Below are positions 26,645 to 34,992 of a DNA stretch of 64,000 nt, in pieces (positions within the stretch are counted from its first letter, which is position 1; each line of letters starts with the position of its first letter). The stretch covers positions 34,056-98,055 of the forward strand of contig NZ_JAHKQN010000005.1 of assembly GCF_018861125.1 (NCBI RefSeq). Reading direction: 5' to 3'. A program made the position numbers and the translations under genes. The notes beneath the pieces were generated by a model. That model saw only the letters and a list, made by a program, of their open reading frames with translations. It did not search any database and was not told where the DNA came from. Source of the stretch: Cellulophaga baltica (GTDB lineage: Bacteria > Bacteroidota > Bacteroidia > Flavobacteriales > Flavobacteriaceae).

Positions 26645-27376
26645 TTAGTATAATAACTTTACTTCTTTTAACCCAAACTCTATTATAATTTCGTCTTCAA
26701 TTTCAACTAACAATTTACCTTCTTTTGATATTCCTCTTATAATACCAGTAAACATTTGTTCATTTTCTGATTTAAAAGTTGATGGCTTATCCTTTCTAAA
26801 CAACGTTTTTAAATATAACTCTTTTAATTCTTCTACTTTATTTTCTGATAGTTTCAAAAAACTCTTTTTAAGATTCTTAACCAAATTCAATAAAACTTCA
26901 TCTAAATCAAACTGCTTCCCAGTAAGCAATTTTAAAGACGATACATAAGGTAAATTATTAAAAGATAATTGATTTACATTTAAACCAATACCTATAATGC
27001 TAGATTGAATTTTTTTTCCAGAAAGTATATTTTCTATTAATACGCCACATATTTTATTATTTCCTGACAAAATGTCGTTAGGCCATTTAACCTTTAAATC
27101 AGGTATTTGCATGCTATTTAATGTATCATAAACAGCTAATGAAACACAAATGTTTAATAAAAATTGATCTTCTATATTAAAATTTGTTATTTTCTTCAAC
27201 GTACTGAAAGTAAGATTTTTACCTTCTTCGGAAACCCAAGTAGTACCCATTTGACCACGTCCTTGAATCTGATTTTCAGCTACAACCACAGTAAAATCTG
27301 TAAGCTTACGCTCTAACATCATACTTTTCAAGTAACTGTTTGTTGAGTCTATGGCACTAAGTTTGATTATTTGCAT
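26645..27376 (-). CDS. birA: Biotin--protein ligase (no repressor domain)
   Basis: 243 residues, containing only the catalytic core. Motifs: GRGQMGTTWVSEEGKNLTFS (biotinyl-AMP loop), KWPNDILSGNNKICGVLIEN (biotin site) and a small C-terminal SH3-like domain (GIIRGISKEGKLLVE). There is no N-terminal helix-turn-helix, so it cannot act as the biotin operon repressor. It activates biotin and attaches it to carrier proteins such as Pyc in this window and acetyl-CoA carboxylase elsewhere. Divergent from rsfS with 94 bases between starts. Confidence 0.95.
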   Translation of the reverse strand: MQIIKLSAIDSTNSYLKSMMLERKLTDFTVVVAENQIQGRGQMGTTWVSEEGKNLTFSTLKKITNFNIEDQFLLNICVSLAVYDTLNSMQIPDLKVKWPNDILSGNNKICGVLIENILSGKKIQSSIIGIGLNVNQLSFNNLPYVSSLKLLTGKQFDLDEVLLNLVKNLKKSFLKLSENKVEELKELYLKTLFRKDKPSTFKSENEQMFTGIIRGISKEGKLLVEIEDEIIIEFGLKEVKLLY

Positions 27377-27443
27377 ATGTTAACTATTCTGTAAAACTTA
27401 AATCTTATTACACAAAACAATAGTTAAAAAAACAAAAAAATAA

Positions 27444-27451
27444 TAACTTTG
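27444..27451 (+). promoter_or_regulatory. -7 box upstream of rsfS
   Basis: TAACTTTG, 20 bases before the ATG at 27471, matches TAnnTTTG. No clear -33 TTG is visible at the usual spacing. It would drive the rsfS-ftsH run. Confidence 0.45.
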
Positions 27452-27470
27452 TGCAAATTAAATTTTTTGA

Positions 27471-27842
27471 ATGCAAAAAAAGCAAACTAGCGTAGATGAA
27501 CTCATAAGTTTTATTCTAGAAGGAATAGAAGAAGTTAAAGGGAATAATATTAATTTACTTGACCTAAGAGAAATTGAAAATACAGTTTGCGACTATTTCA
27601 TTATCTGTAACGGTACTTCAAACACACATGTAAATGCAATTGTTGGTTCAATCCAAAAAACAGTTAGCAAAAACATTCAAGACAAACCTTGGCATGTAGA
27701 GGGTTCAGATAACTCTGAATGGATTTTGATGGATTATGTTAACGTTGTTGTTCATGTTTTTCAAAAACAAGTTAGAGAGTTTTACGACATTGAAGGACTG
27801 TGGGGTGACGCAAAAGTTACTGTAATTGAAAATAGTTTATAA
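27471..27842 (+). CDS. rsfS: Ribosomal silencing factor RsfS
   Basis: 123 residues, full length for the RsfS/Iojap family. It binds uL14 on the 50S subunit and blocks subunit joining in starvation. The core is visible as NINLLDLREIENTVCDYFIICNGTSNTHVNAI, PWHVEGSDNSEWILMDYVNVVVHVF and the terminal FYDIEGLWGDA. It sits 17 bases before ftsH, an association common in Bacteroidota. Confidence 0.95.
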   Translation: MQKKQTSVDELISFILEGIEEVKGNNINLLDLREIENTVCDYFIICNGTSNTHVNAIVGSIQKTVSKNIQDKPWHVEGSDNSEWILMDYVNVVVHVFQKQVREFYDIEGLWGDAKVTVIENSL

Positions 27843-27858
27843 TTAGAAAAAAACAAGA

Positions 27859-29853
27859 ATGGCAAAAGAGAATAATTCAGGTCAAAAGAAACCTAAGTTT
27901 AATACTTGGTGGATTTATGGTATTATAGCAGTACTAATAATCGGTTTTCAATTACTAAACAGTGCAAATATTGCAAGTGTAAATAAAACCACAACATCTG
28001 ATCTACAAGATTACTTAAGAAACGGTGATGTTTCTAAAGTATTAATTGTTACAAATACGAGGCAAGCTAAAGTTTTTTTAACAAAAGAAGCATTAGCTAA
28101 AGATGATCATAAAGATGTTTCAGCAAAACCGTTTGGTTTAACAACTGCTGAATCACCACAATATGTTTTAGATTATGGTGATCCTCAAAATTTTGAAAAT
28201 GATATTAAAAATACAATCGCTGAAAATAATTTAGACACTGTTGTTGATTATACAACTGAGTCTAACATCTTCGGAGATATTTTATTAAGCGTTTTACCAT
28301 TTGTTTTAATTATTGGTATTTGGATATACTTAATGAGAAGAATGTCTGGCGGTGGTGGCGCTGGTGGTGGAGGTCAAATCTTCAACATCGGAAAATCTAA
28401 AGCTAAATTATTTGATGAAAAAACAGACACTAGAACTTCTTTTAAAGATGTTGCCGGTTTAGAAGGTGCAAAAGAAGAGGTTGAAGAAATAGTTGAGTTT
28501 TTAAGAAACCCAGAAAAATATACATCATTAGGTGGTAAAATACCTAAAGGAGCTTTACTAGTAGGACCCCCTGGTACTGGTAAAACATTATTAGCTAAAG
28601 CCGTTGCTGGTGAAGCTAAAGTTCCTTTCTTTTCTCTTTCAGGTTCTGATTTTGTTGAAATGTTTGTTGGTGTTGGTGCATCAAGAGTTCGTGACCTATT
28701 TAAGCAAGCGAAAGATAAATCTCCTGCCATTATATTTATTGATGAAATTGATGCTATTGGTAGAGCTAGAGGTAAAAACAACATGACAGGTTCTAATGAT
28801 GAACGTGAAAACACATTAAACCAATTATTAACAGAAATGGATGGTTTTGGCACAAATACTAATGTAATTGTATTAGCTGCAACCAACAGAGCTGATGTAT
28901 TGGATAAAGCCTTAATGAGAGCTGGTCGTTTTGATAGACAGATTTATGTTGACTTACCAGATATTAGAGAACGAAAAGAAATTTTTGAAGTTCATTTAAA
29001 GCCTATTAAGACTTCTGAAACTTTAGATTTAGATTTCTTAGCAAAACAAACTCCAGGTTTCTCTGGCGCTGATATTGCAAACGTTTGTAATGAAGCTGCA
29101 CTTATTGCTGCTCGTAAAGAGAAAAAAGCTGTTTCTAAACAAGATTTCCTAGATGCTGTTGATAGAATAGTTGGTGGTCTTGAAAAGAAAAATAAAATTA
29201 TCACTAAAGGTGAAAAAGAAACAATTGCATTCCACGAAGCTGGTCATGCAACTGTTAGTTGGATGCTAGAACATGCCGCTCCTTTAGTTAAAGTTACTAT
29301 TGTACCAAGAGGTCAATCATTAGGTGCCGCATGGTATTTACCTGAAGAAAGATTAATTGTTCGTCCTGATCAAATGAAAGACGAGATGTGTGCAACATTA
29401 GGTGGTAGAGCCGCTGAAAAAGTAATTTTTAATAAAATTTCTACAGGTGCATTAAGTGATTTAGAAAAGGTAACTAAGCAAGCAAAAGCGATGGTAACCA
29501 TTTACGGACTCAATGATAAAATAGGAAACATTACTTATTACGATTCTTCAGGTCAAGATTCATACGGTTTCTCTAAGCCTTATAGCGAAGAAACTGCTCA
29601 AACAATTGACAAAGAAATTTCTATATTAATTGAAGAACAATACCAACGTGCTATTGAACTTCTTGAAAATAACAAAGATAAACTTACAACATTAGCTGAA
29701 AGACTATTAGAGAAAGAGGTTATTTTTAAAGATGATTTAGAAAAGATATTTGGCAAAAGAATGTTTGATAAAGATCTTGCTGAAGAAGCTAAATTATTAG
29801 AAGAAAAAAATATTTCTTCTACTGATGCAACATCAGGTTCTGAGAATATTTAA
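27859..29853 (+). CDS. ftsH: ATP-dependent zinc metalloprotease FtsH
   Basis: 664 residues. An N-terminal membrane anchor (about residues 17-35) and a second near 133-155 frame a periplasmic domain. The Gly-rich linker RRMSGGGGAGGGGQIFN precedes the AAA module: Walker A GPPGTGKT (about 236), Walker B IIFIDEIDAIG, and the second region of homology ending RAGRFDRQI. The zinc site HEAGH is at about 459-463 with the third ligand downstream. It degrades unfolded and short-lived membrane proteins. A hairpin after the stop may reduce read-through into the LUD and lipid genes. Confidence 0.98.
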   Translation: MAKENNSGQKKPKFNTWWIYGIIAVLIIGFQLLNSANIASVNKTTTSDLQDYLRNGDVSKVLIVTNTRQAKVFLTKEALAKDDHKDVSAKPFGLTTAESPQYVLDYGDPQNFENDIKNTIAENNLDTVVDYTTESNIFGDILLSVLPFVLIIGIWIYLMRRMSGGGGAGGGGQIFNIGKSKAKLFDEKTDTRTSFKDVAGLEGAKEEVEEIVEFLRNPEKYTSLGGKIPKGALLVGPPGTGKTLLAKAVAGEAKVPFFSLSGSDFVEMFVGVGASRVRDLFKQAKDKSPAIIFIDEIDAIGRARGKNNMTGSNDERENTLNQLLTEMDGFGTNTNVIVLAATNRADVLDKALMRAGRFDRQIYVDLPDIRERKEIFEVHLKPIKTSETLDLDFLAKQTPGFSGADIANVCNEAALIAARKEKKAVSKQDFLDAVDRIVGGLEKKNKIITKGEKETIAFHEAGHATVSWMLEHAAPLVKVTIVPRGQSLGAAWYLPEERLIVRPDQMKDEMCATLGGRAAEKVIFNKISTGALSDLEKVTKQAKAMVTIYGLNDKIGNITYYDSSGQDSYGFSKPYSEETAQTIDKEISILIEEQYQRAIELLENNKDKLTTLAERLLEKEVIFKDDLEKIFGKRMFDKDLAEEAKLLEEKNISSTDATSGSENI

Positions 29854-29870
29854 TAATTACAATAATTCAT

Positions 29871-29905
29871 ATTACGCTTTCGTTTATTTTAAATGAAAGC
29901 GTAAT
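29871..29905 (+). terminator. Hairpin after ftsH
   Basis: An 11-base perfect stem ATTACGCTTTC with its complement and a 13-base AT loop, followed by TTTAG. It lies just 17 bases before the next ATG in the same direction, so it may attenuate expression of the downstream LUD-cdsA-psd genes rather than fully terminate. Confidence 0.7.
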
Positions 29906-29922
29906 TTTAGTTTAAAAAATAA

Positions 29923-30534
29923 ATGGGTCTATTCAGCAAACTCTTTGGAGGAGGTAAGAAAAAGGTTTCGAAAGAAATTACTGAAGAAAGAGGTATGCAT
30001 ATGCCCGACCTTGATATTCCTGTGGATGAAAAATTCACCATTAATTTCAAGAGAAATGGTGGTAAATTTATTTATTGTGACGGTTACAATGATGTTAACC
30101 AAGCAATAAAAAATATTATTGAAGAGAATAATTGGAAAAACACTCCATTTTTCTCAATGGATAACAGACTAGAAAGTAAATTTTCTAAGCTTAATATTTC
30201 ATTTACAGATAAGCCTAACAATAGTGAAGTTTTCTTTTCTACTTGTGAACACTTAGTTGCTCAAAATGGCTCAATATTAATCTGCTCTAACCAATTGCAA
30301 GATAGAAAGCTTAATGATTTACCATCAAACTTTATTGTTTTTGCTACAACAAGTCAACTTGTAAATTCTATCGGAGAAGGATTAAAAATAATTAAGAAAA
30401 AACATCAAAACAGCATCCCTACTAACATTACTACAATAGAACATTTTCAAACCATAAGAGAAGGCCAAGACAACTTTTTAACCTATGGAAGTAGCTCTAA
30501 AAATTTATACCTTATACTTTTAGAGGATTTGTAG
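29923..30534 (+). CDS. LUD-domain (LutC/YkgG-like) protein
   Basis: 203 residues. The N-terminal MGLFSKLFGGGKKK is a basic, glycine-rich tail followed by a LUD-type fold with FSTCEHLVAQNGSILICSNQ and ending in YGSSSKNLYLILLEDL. LUD proteins of the LutC type work with iron-sulfur LutA/LutB in lactate oxidation, but those partners are absent here. The gene lies between ftsH and cdsA, one base before cdsA, an arrangement I recall in other Flavobacteriia. Its real role may therefore concern membrane lipid or protein homeostasis. The assignment is to the fold only. Confidence 0.72.
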   Translation: MGLFSKLFGGGKKKVSKEITEERGMHMPDLDIPVDEKFTINFKRNGGKFIYCDGYNDVNQAIKNIIEENNWKNTPFFSMDNRLESKFSKLNISFTDKPNNSEVFFSTCEHLVAQNGSILICSNQLQDRKLNDLPSNFIVFATTSQLVNSIGEGLKIIKKKHQNSIPTNITTIEHFQTIREGQDNFLTYGSSSKNLYLILLEDL

Positions 30535-30535
30535 T

Positions 30536-31351
30536 ATGAAAGAAATTTACAGAAGATTATTAACCGGAATCGTATATGTAGTTATACTATTAGCTGCTAT
30601 ATTTTTAAGCTCTGATGCGTTTGACTTTTTATTTATGGCATTTGGTTTAGCTTGTTTATTTGAGTTTAAAAGAATGACAAAGCTAAAAGGTTATTACATT
30701 TTTACAGGGTATTTAGCTTTATGGTGGGCATTCATTTATTTTATAAATGATTTTGCATACGGACAAAGCATTATTAATGTTTTAATGTTTTTAACAATAA
30801 CCATAAACATTACATTGCTCTTTTATCTATTTTCTAAAAAAGAAAAAATATTTACTGTTGTTCAAAAATTTATTGTTGGACTATTTTATATAGGTGGCGG
30901 TTGTATTTTCTTAACAATGATACCTTATAGAGATAATGATTTTGCCAAACTTCTTATCATGGGAATATTCATTTTAATATGGGTAAATGATTCCTTTGCT
31001 TATCTTGTTGGCAAATCAATTGGTAAAACGAAATTATTTTCATCAGTTTCACCAAAAAAAACATGGGAAGGTACCATTGGTGGATTAGTTTTTGCTTTAT
31101 TTGCAGCATATATAATGGCCAAGTTTGAAACTCATATAAGTTTAATTCAATGGCTCATTTTAGCTGTTGTAATTGTAGTATCAGGAAACCTTGGTGATCT
31201 TTTAGAATCAAAATTTAAAAGAGCCGCAGGCATAAAAGATAGTGGCGCAATATTACCAGGACATGGTGGTATGCTAGATCGTTTAGATAGTTTAATTTTC
31301 GCAGCACCGTTTGCTTATTTAACTTTAAATATTTTTACTCATGTTTCATAA
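30536..31351 (+). CDS. cdsA: Phosphatidate cytidylyltransferase
   Basis: 271 residues with about seven or eight membrane segments. The CDP-diacylglycerol synthase signature near the C-terminus is complete: SKFKRAAGIKDSGAILPGHGG followed by MLDRLDS. It makes CDP-diacylglycerol, the precursor of phosphatidylserine and hence of PE through Psd, encoded next. The psd start overlaps its stop by 11 bases, implying translational coupling. Confidence 0.96.
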   Translation: MKEIYRRLLTGIVYVVILLAAIFLSSDAFDFLFMAFGLACLFEFKRMTKLKGYYIFTGYLALWWAFIYFINDFAYGQSIINVLMFLTITINITLLFYLFSKKEKIFTVVQKFIVGLFYIGGGCIFLTMIPYRDNDFAKLLIMGIFILIWVNDSFAYLVGKSIGKTKLFSSVSPKKTWEGTIGGLVFALFAAYIMAKFETHISLIQWLILAVVIVVSGNLGDLLESKFKRAAGIKDSGAILPGHGGMLDRLDSLIFAAPFAYLTLNIFTHVS

Positions 31352-32006
31352 AGAAGGACAAAAAATTATTTTAATTACTTTTTTGTTAGTTGCAATAGCA
31401 GTAATAGCCGCTAATTTTTATATTGATATTTATTGGTTAAGATTACTAATACAAGTTACTGCTCTTTTATTTTTAATAATTGTATTACAGTTTTTTAGAA
31501 ACCCTAAAAGAAAGGTAGTAAAAACCTTTGATGACATTTTAGCCCCTGTCGATGGCAAGGTTGTGGTTATTGAAGAAGTTGAAGAAAAAGAATATTTCAA
31601 AGGAAAAAGAATTCAAGTATCTATTTTCATGTCACCTATAAATGTGCATGTAACAAGATACCCTGCTAGTGGTGAAATTGTATACTCAAAATACCACCCA
31701 GGAAAATATTTAGTTGCTTGGCATCCTAAAGCAAGTGAAGAAAACGAAAGAACAACTATAGTTGTAAAAACGCCTAAATTTGGTGAAATACTTTACAGAC
31801 AAATAGCTGGTGCATTAGCAAAACGTATTGTCAATTATGCTAAAGTTGGAGATAGCGCTCACCAAGGTGAAGATGCTGGCTTTATTAAATTTGGTTCAAG
31901 AGTAGATTTGTTCTTACCTTTAGATGTAGCCATTACCGTAAAATTAAATCAAAAAGTAACAGGAGCTAAAACTTGCATCGCAAGCCTTATACAGCATGAA
32001 GAATAA
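31341..32006 (+). CDS. psd: Phosphatidylserine decarboxylase, short (archaeal-type) proenzyme
   Basis: 221 residues, the compact form of Psd common in Bacteroidota. Two N-terminal membrane segments (about residues 10-50) precede the catalytic domain with FMSPINVHVTRYPASGEI and HPKASEENERTT. FIKFGSRVDLFLP contains the Gly-Ser self-cleavage site that generates the pyruvoyl group. It converts phosphatidylserine to phosphatidylethanolamine. It overlaps cdsA by 11 bases and the ACBP gene by 11 bases. Confidence 0.95.
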   Translation: MFHKEGQKIILITFLLVAIAVIAANFYIDIYWLRLLIQVTALLFLIIVLQFFRNPKRKVVKTFDDILAPVDGKVVVIEEVEEKEYFKGKRIQVSIFMSPINVHVTRYPASGEIVYSKYHPGKYLVAWHPKASEENERTTIVVKTPKFGEILYRQIAGALAKRIVNYAKVGDSAHQGEDAGFIKFGSRVDLFLPLDVAITVKLNQKVTGAKTCIASLIQHEE

Positions 32007-32256
32007 AAAACTGCAAACAGAATTTTTAAATGCAGTGAGCTATGTAAACGATTATAATGATCCTTTACCAGCTGACTTTCTTTTAAACCTATACGCTTAC
32101 TACAAGATTGCAAGTAAAAACTCGGAATCTCCTGGTAGTAAAACACCCCTTATTAATGCTTTTAAAGCAAACGCATTAATACAGGTTAAAAATATGACAC
32201 CCGAAGAAGCCATGGAAAAATATATTGAAATGGTAAATGATATAAAGAACAAATAA
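31996..32256 (+). CDS. Acyl-CoA-binding protein
   Basis: 86 residues, the size of a single ACBP four-helix domain. LYAYYKIASKNSESPGSKTPLINAFKANALIQVKNMTPEEAMEKYIEMV follows the family pattern (LYayYKqAt...AKw.AW....GmspeeAm..YI). It should hold long-chain acyl-CoA in the cytoplasm. Its position as the last gene after cdsA and psd, overlapping psd by 11 bases, suggests it supplies or buffers acyl-CoA for phospholipid synthesis. The usual tryptophans are replaced (A-F, A-L). Confidence 0.85.
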   Translation: MKNKKLQTEFLNAVSYVNDYNDPLPADFLLNLYAYYKIASKNSESPGSKTPLINAFKANALIQVKNMTPEEAMEKYIEMVNDIKNK

Positions 32257-32288
32257 AAAGAGGAACTCAAAATTGAGTTCCTCTTTTT
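32255..32288. terminator. Bidirectional terminator after the ACBP gene
   Basis: A perfect 16-base inverted repeat (32255-32270 with 32273-32288) has a two-base gap and begins in the ACBP stop codon. A and T ends make it suitable for both the cdsA-psd-ACBP operon and the convergent SDR gene, whose stop is 18 bases away. Confidence 0.88.
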
Positions 32289-32305
32289 ATTCTTCTAAAA
32301 CTTAT

Positions 32306-33880
32306 CTACCAATCAATGGGCCTGTAATCTTTTAAAAACTTACCACACCAATGTTTACCAGTGTTTATACCATCAATTAAAGGATCTAAAACTCGTGCCG
32401 CACCATCAACAATATCTAATGGTGGTTGAAAGTCATGTACCTCTACTTTCTTTTTTGACAGTTCAGCAGGGTCTTCATCAGTAACCCAACCTGTATCAAC
32501 AGCATTCATATATACACCATCCTTAGCAAAATCTAATGCAGAGGTATGTGTCATCATATTTAAAGCCGCTTTTGCCATATTGGTATGCGGATGTCTATCT
32601 TCCTTAAAAAAACGGTGAAATTTACCCTCCATAGCTGAAACATTTATAATATGTTTTTGACCTGTATTTTCTTTACGCATTAATTTTGATAGTCGGTTAC
32701 ACAGTACAAATGGAGCAACAGCATTTACCAATTGTACTTCTATCATTTCAGGTGTTTCTATTTCACCTAATTTAAGTCTCCAACTATTTGTTTTACGTAA
32801 ATCGACTTGTTGTAAATCTGCATCTAATTCTCCCTCAGGAAAAACCTCAGCAGTAGCTAATGAATTATCAAAACTATAAGGTATTTGTGATAGTTTGGCC
32901 GATGCTCTGATTCCAATTCCTGGTTCTGGAGCATGCCAAGTGACTGGCAATGTATTATTTTGCTGACTAGATGTATTTTTACCTAACGCATTCAATTCAT
33001 TTAAACAGAATAAATGATCAGACAATACCTCTTTAGCTGATTTTGGCAATTGATCAACAGACATCTCTTCATTAGACATTAAATGTTGATAGAAACCTGC
33101 TGGTCTACGAACTGTCTGCGCTGCATTATTAATTAAAATATCTAAACGATCATATTGTTGCTCTATAAAATTGCAGAAAATTTCTACGCTAGGAATATGT
33201 CTTAAATCTAAACCATGAATTTTTAATCGGTGCCCCCATTTTGAAAAATCATCTTCTTTAGCAAATCGCAAAGCAGAATCAACTGGGAATCTTGTTGTAG
33301 CAACAACTGTAGCTCCTGCTCTCAATAAAATTAATGTAATATGATATCCAATTTTCAAACGAGAACCTGTCACTATAGCGACCTGATCGGTTAAATCTGC
33401 AGTTTGAAAACGTTTTGCATAATTAAAGTCACCACATTCTTGACACATAGTATCATAAAAATGATGCAACTTTGTATAAACTGTTTTACATACATAACAG
33501 TTTCGAGGTGATTCTAATTCTTTTTCTTCAAGTGAATTAAGTTTAGGTGCATCTAAAAGAATTGGAGCTTTAAATACTACTGATTCACGCGCACTACGAA
33601 TACCTGTTTCTTTACGAGCATGTTTATCACGCTCAATCATTTTACGTTTTGTTGCTTTGGCAGCATCTTTCTTACGCTGTCTAAATTCATGACGATTGGG
33701 TCTTGAAATTAAACCTGCTCCTTTTAAAAGCGCTACTCTTTTATCTTCGGATAGTTCTAAAATTTGATGTGCATTTTCTCCTAACCTATCTAAAATAGCA
33801 ATACATATATCTACATCTTCAATACTAACAGGATCAAAGACCTTCTTCCCTATTTTTTTTGACGTTTCAGAATTATCCAT
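32306..33880 (-). CDS. Large SDR-fold protein with N-terminal Cys4 knuckle and atypical active site
   Basis: 524 residues, about twice a normal SDR. Residues 1-125 are charged and helical ([20 protein letters not shown]). CYVC at 128-131 and CQEC at 146-149 form a probable zinc knuckle. A Rossmann fold starts at 167 with [14 protein letters not shown] in place of TGxxxGIG, and INNAA at 250 is normal. Ser415 in NVSAM is in place, but the catalytic YxxxK reads T433xxxK437 in PHTNMAKAA, so the Tyr is missing. A long insert lies at about 270-370. It may bind a nucleotide without ordinary oxidoreductase activity. Similar [13 protein letters not shown] proteins exist in other organisms, including eukaryotes, as I recall. 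Confidence 0.8.
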   Translation of the reverse strand: MDNSETSKKIGKKVFDPVSIEDVDICIAILDRLGENAHQILELSEDKRVALLKGAGLISRPNRHEFRQRKKDAAKATKRKMIERDKHARKETGIRSARESVVFKAPILLDAPKLNSLEEKELESPRNCYVCKTVYTKLHHFYDTMCQECGDFNYAKRFQTADLTDQVAIVTGSRLKIGYHITLILLRAGATVVATTRFPVDSALRFAKEDDFSKWGHRLKIHGLDLRHIPSVEIFCNFIEQQYDRLDILINNAAQTVRRPAGFYQHLMSNEEMSVDQLPKSAKEVLSDHLFCLNELNALGKNTSSQQNNTLPVTWHAPEPGIGIRASAKLSQIPYSFDNSLATAEVFPEGELDADLQQVDLRKTNSWRLKLGEIETPEMIEVQLVNAVAPFVLCNRLSKLMRKENTGQKHIINVSAMEGKFHRFFKEDRHPHTNMAKAALNMMTHTSALDFAKDGVYMNAVDTGWVTDEDPAELSKKKVEVHDFQPPLDIVDGAARVLDPLIDGINTGKHWCGKFLKDYRPIDW

Positions 33881-33911
33881 ACAATCAAATATCTCTTTGT
33901 TTTGAACTGCA

Positions 33912-33919
33912 CAAATGTA
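33912..33919 (-). promoter_or_regulatory. -7 box upstream of the SDR gene
   Basis: TACATTTG on the minus strand, 32 bases before the ATG at 33880, fits TAnnTTTG. No TTG is visible at the -33 position. Confidence 0.4.
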
Positions 33920-33955
33920 CTGCTAAATTATATAATGTATTATGGAATAAAAAAA

Positions 33956-33982
33956 CTCCATTAACTTTTAAAACTAATGGAG
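33956..33982 (-). terminator. Terminator of the small Cys/TM protein gene
   Basis: An 8-base stem CTCCATTA with its complement and an 11-base loop. On the minus strand it lies 22 bases after the stop at 34005 and ends in a run of seven Ts. Confidence 0.8.
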
Positions 33983-34004
33983 CTCTGTAAATTATTTTGA
34001 TAAA

Positions 34005-34283
34005 CTACATTCTCGATAAATAAATGAACAATTTTATCACAATTAAAATTATACCTAAAATACCCCACCCTGAAATTCCTCCAGACTCTTCTTGCGGAAC
34101 AGATTGTGTTGCGTAAGATTTAGCAGCTATTTTAGAGGCTTCTTTAGGATCGATAATAAAATCATTACATTTTGAAATAAAATCTGGCTTTCTTTGACTC
34201 AACGAGCAAATTATACCTGTATTATGATCAAAAGTTCTTTTGTCACATTTTTTACAATAAGCTAAACGTTCTTGTATATCCAT
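34005..34283 (-). CDS. Small protein with Cys motif and C-terminal membrane segment
   Basis: 92 residues. Cys10, Cys13, Cys26 and Cys39 (YCKKC...GIICS...SKCND) form a possible metal site in a soluble N-terminal part. A low-complexity linker (SVPQEESGG) leads to one membrane segment (about residues 72-90). I know similar uncharacterised proteins in Bacteroidota but no function. It would be tail-anchored with the Cys domain in the cytoplasm. It is monocistronic, with its own terminator. Confidence 0.65.
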   Translation of the reverse strand: MDIQERLAYCKKCDKRTFDHNTGIICSLSQRKPDFISKCNDFIIDPKEASKIAAKSYATQSVPQEESGGISGWGILGIILIVIKLFIYLSRM

Positions 34284-34356
34284 AATAATAAGATTTGATT
34301 GGTAAAAAACAAACGCAAAAACCTATTATATAGTATATTAAAATTAATATAATCAA

Positions 34357-34971
34357 TTAATGGACTTTAGTCTCTAATACTTTCTTACCTTCTAAATAAC
34401 CAATCATTACATCACCAGAATTAACTTTACCTACTCCTTTAGGTGGTGTTCCTGTTAATAAAATATCACCGGGATTTAAAGTCATTATTGAAGACACATA
34501 CACAATAAAATCAGCCAAACTTGTAATCATCAAAGAGCTATTTCCTTTTTGCATTTCAACTCCATTAATTTCATAAGAGAAATTAATATCATTTAAATCT
34601 GCAAAATCAGTAATAGGAAAAAATGGTGCAATTGGTGTAGCGCCATCAAAACCCTTAGCCAAAGCCCAAGGACCTTTATTCCCCTCCCTACTCGCTTTTA
34701 AAACATCTTTAGCTGTTAAATCATTAGAAAGTGTTATTGCATCAACAAAGCTCACTGCATTTTCTTTAGTAGCATTTTTACATGTTTTTCCAATTCTAAA
34801 AGCCAATTCTGCCTCATACCACACCTCATCAGAAAAGGCGGGAAGTTCTAAATCTTCATTATTTTCTAAAAGTGTTGTATCTGGTTTAGTAAATACAATT
34901 GGCGTTACTGCCTCTTTTGGCATTTCACTCAATTCATTTACGTAGTTTTTACCTACTGCTATAATTTTCAT
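34357..34971 (-). CDS. Fumarylacetoacetate hydrolase-family protein
   Basis: 204 residues, the short form of the FAH fold without the N-terminal domain. Metal ligands are visible in EVWYEAELAFRIG (Glu pair) and TLSNDLTAKD (Asp). LLTGTPPKGVGKVNSGDVMIGYLEG is the family C-terminal signature. Substrates in this family include acylpyruvates and oxaloacetate, and sequence alone does not choose between them. It lies 21 bases after valS on the same strand, probably as the second gene of an operon. Confidence 0.88.
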   Translation of the reverse strand: MKIIAVGKNYVNELSEMPKEAVTPIVFTKPDTTLLENNEDLELPAFSDEVWYEAELAFRIGKTCKNATKENAVSFVDAITLSNDLTAKDVLKASREGNKGPWALAKGFDGATPIAPFFPITDFADLNDINFSYEINGVEMQKGNSSLMITSLADFIVYVSSIMTLNPGDILLTGTPPKGVGKVNSGDVMIGYLEGKKVLETKVH

Positions 34972-34992
34972 TTGGTCGTTATTTATTAGTTT

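Noticed and set aside
28374..28886. Minus-strand frame of 170 codons inside ftsH
   Set aside because: It lies entirely antisense to the conserved AAA domain of ftsH and has no recognisable family.
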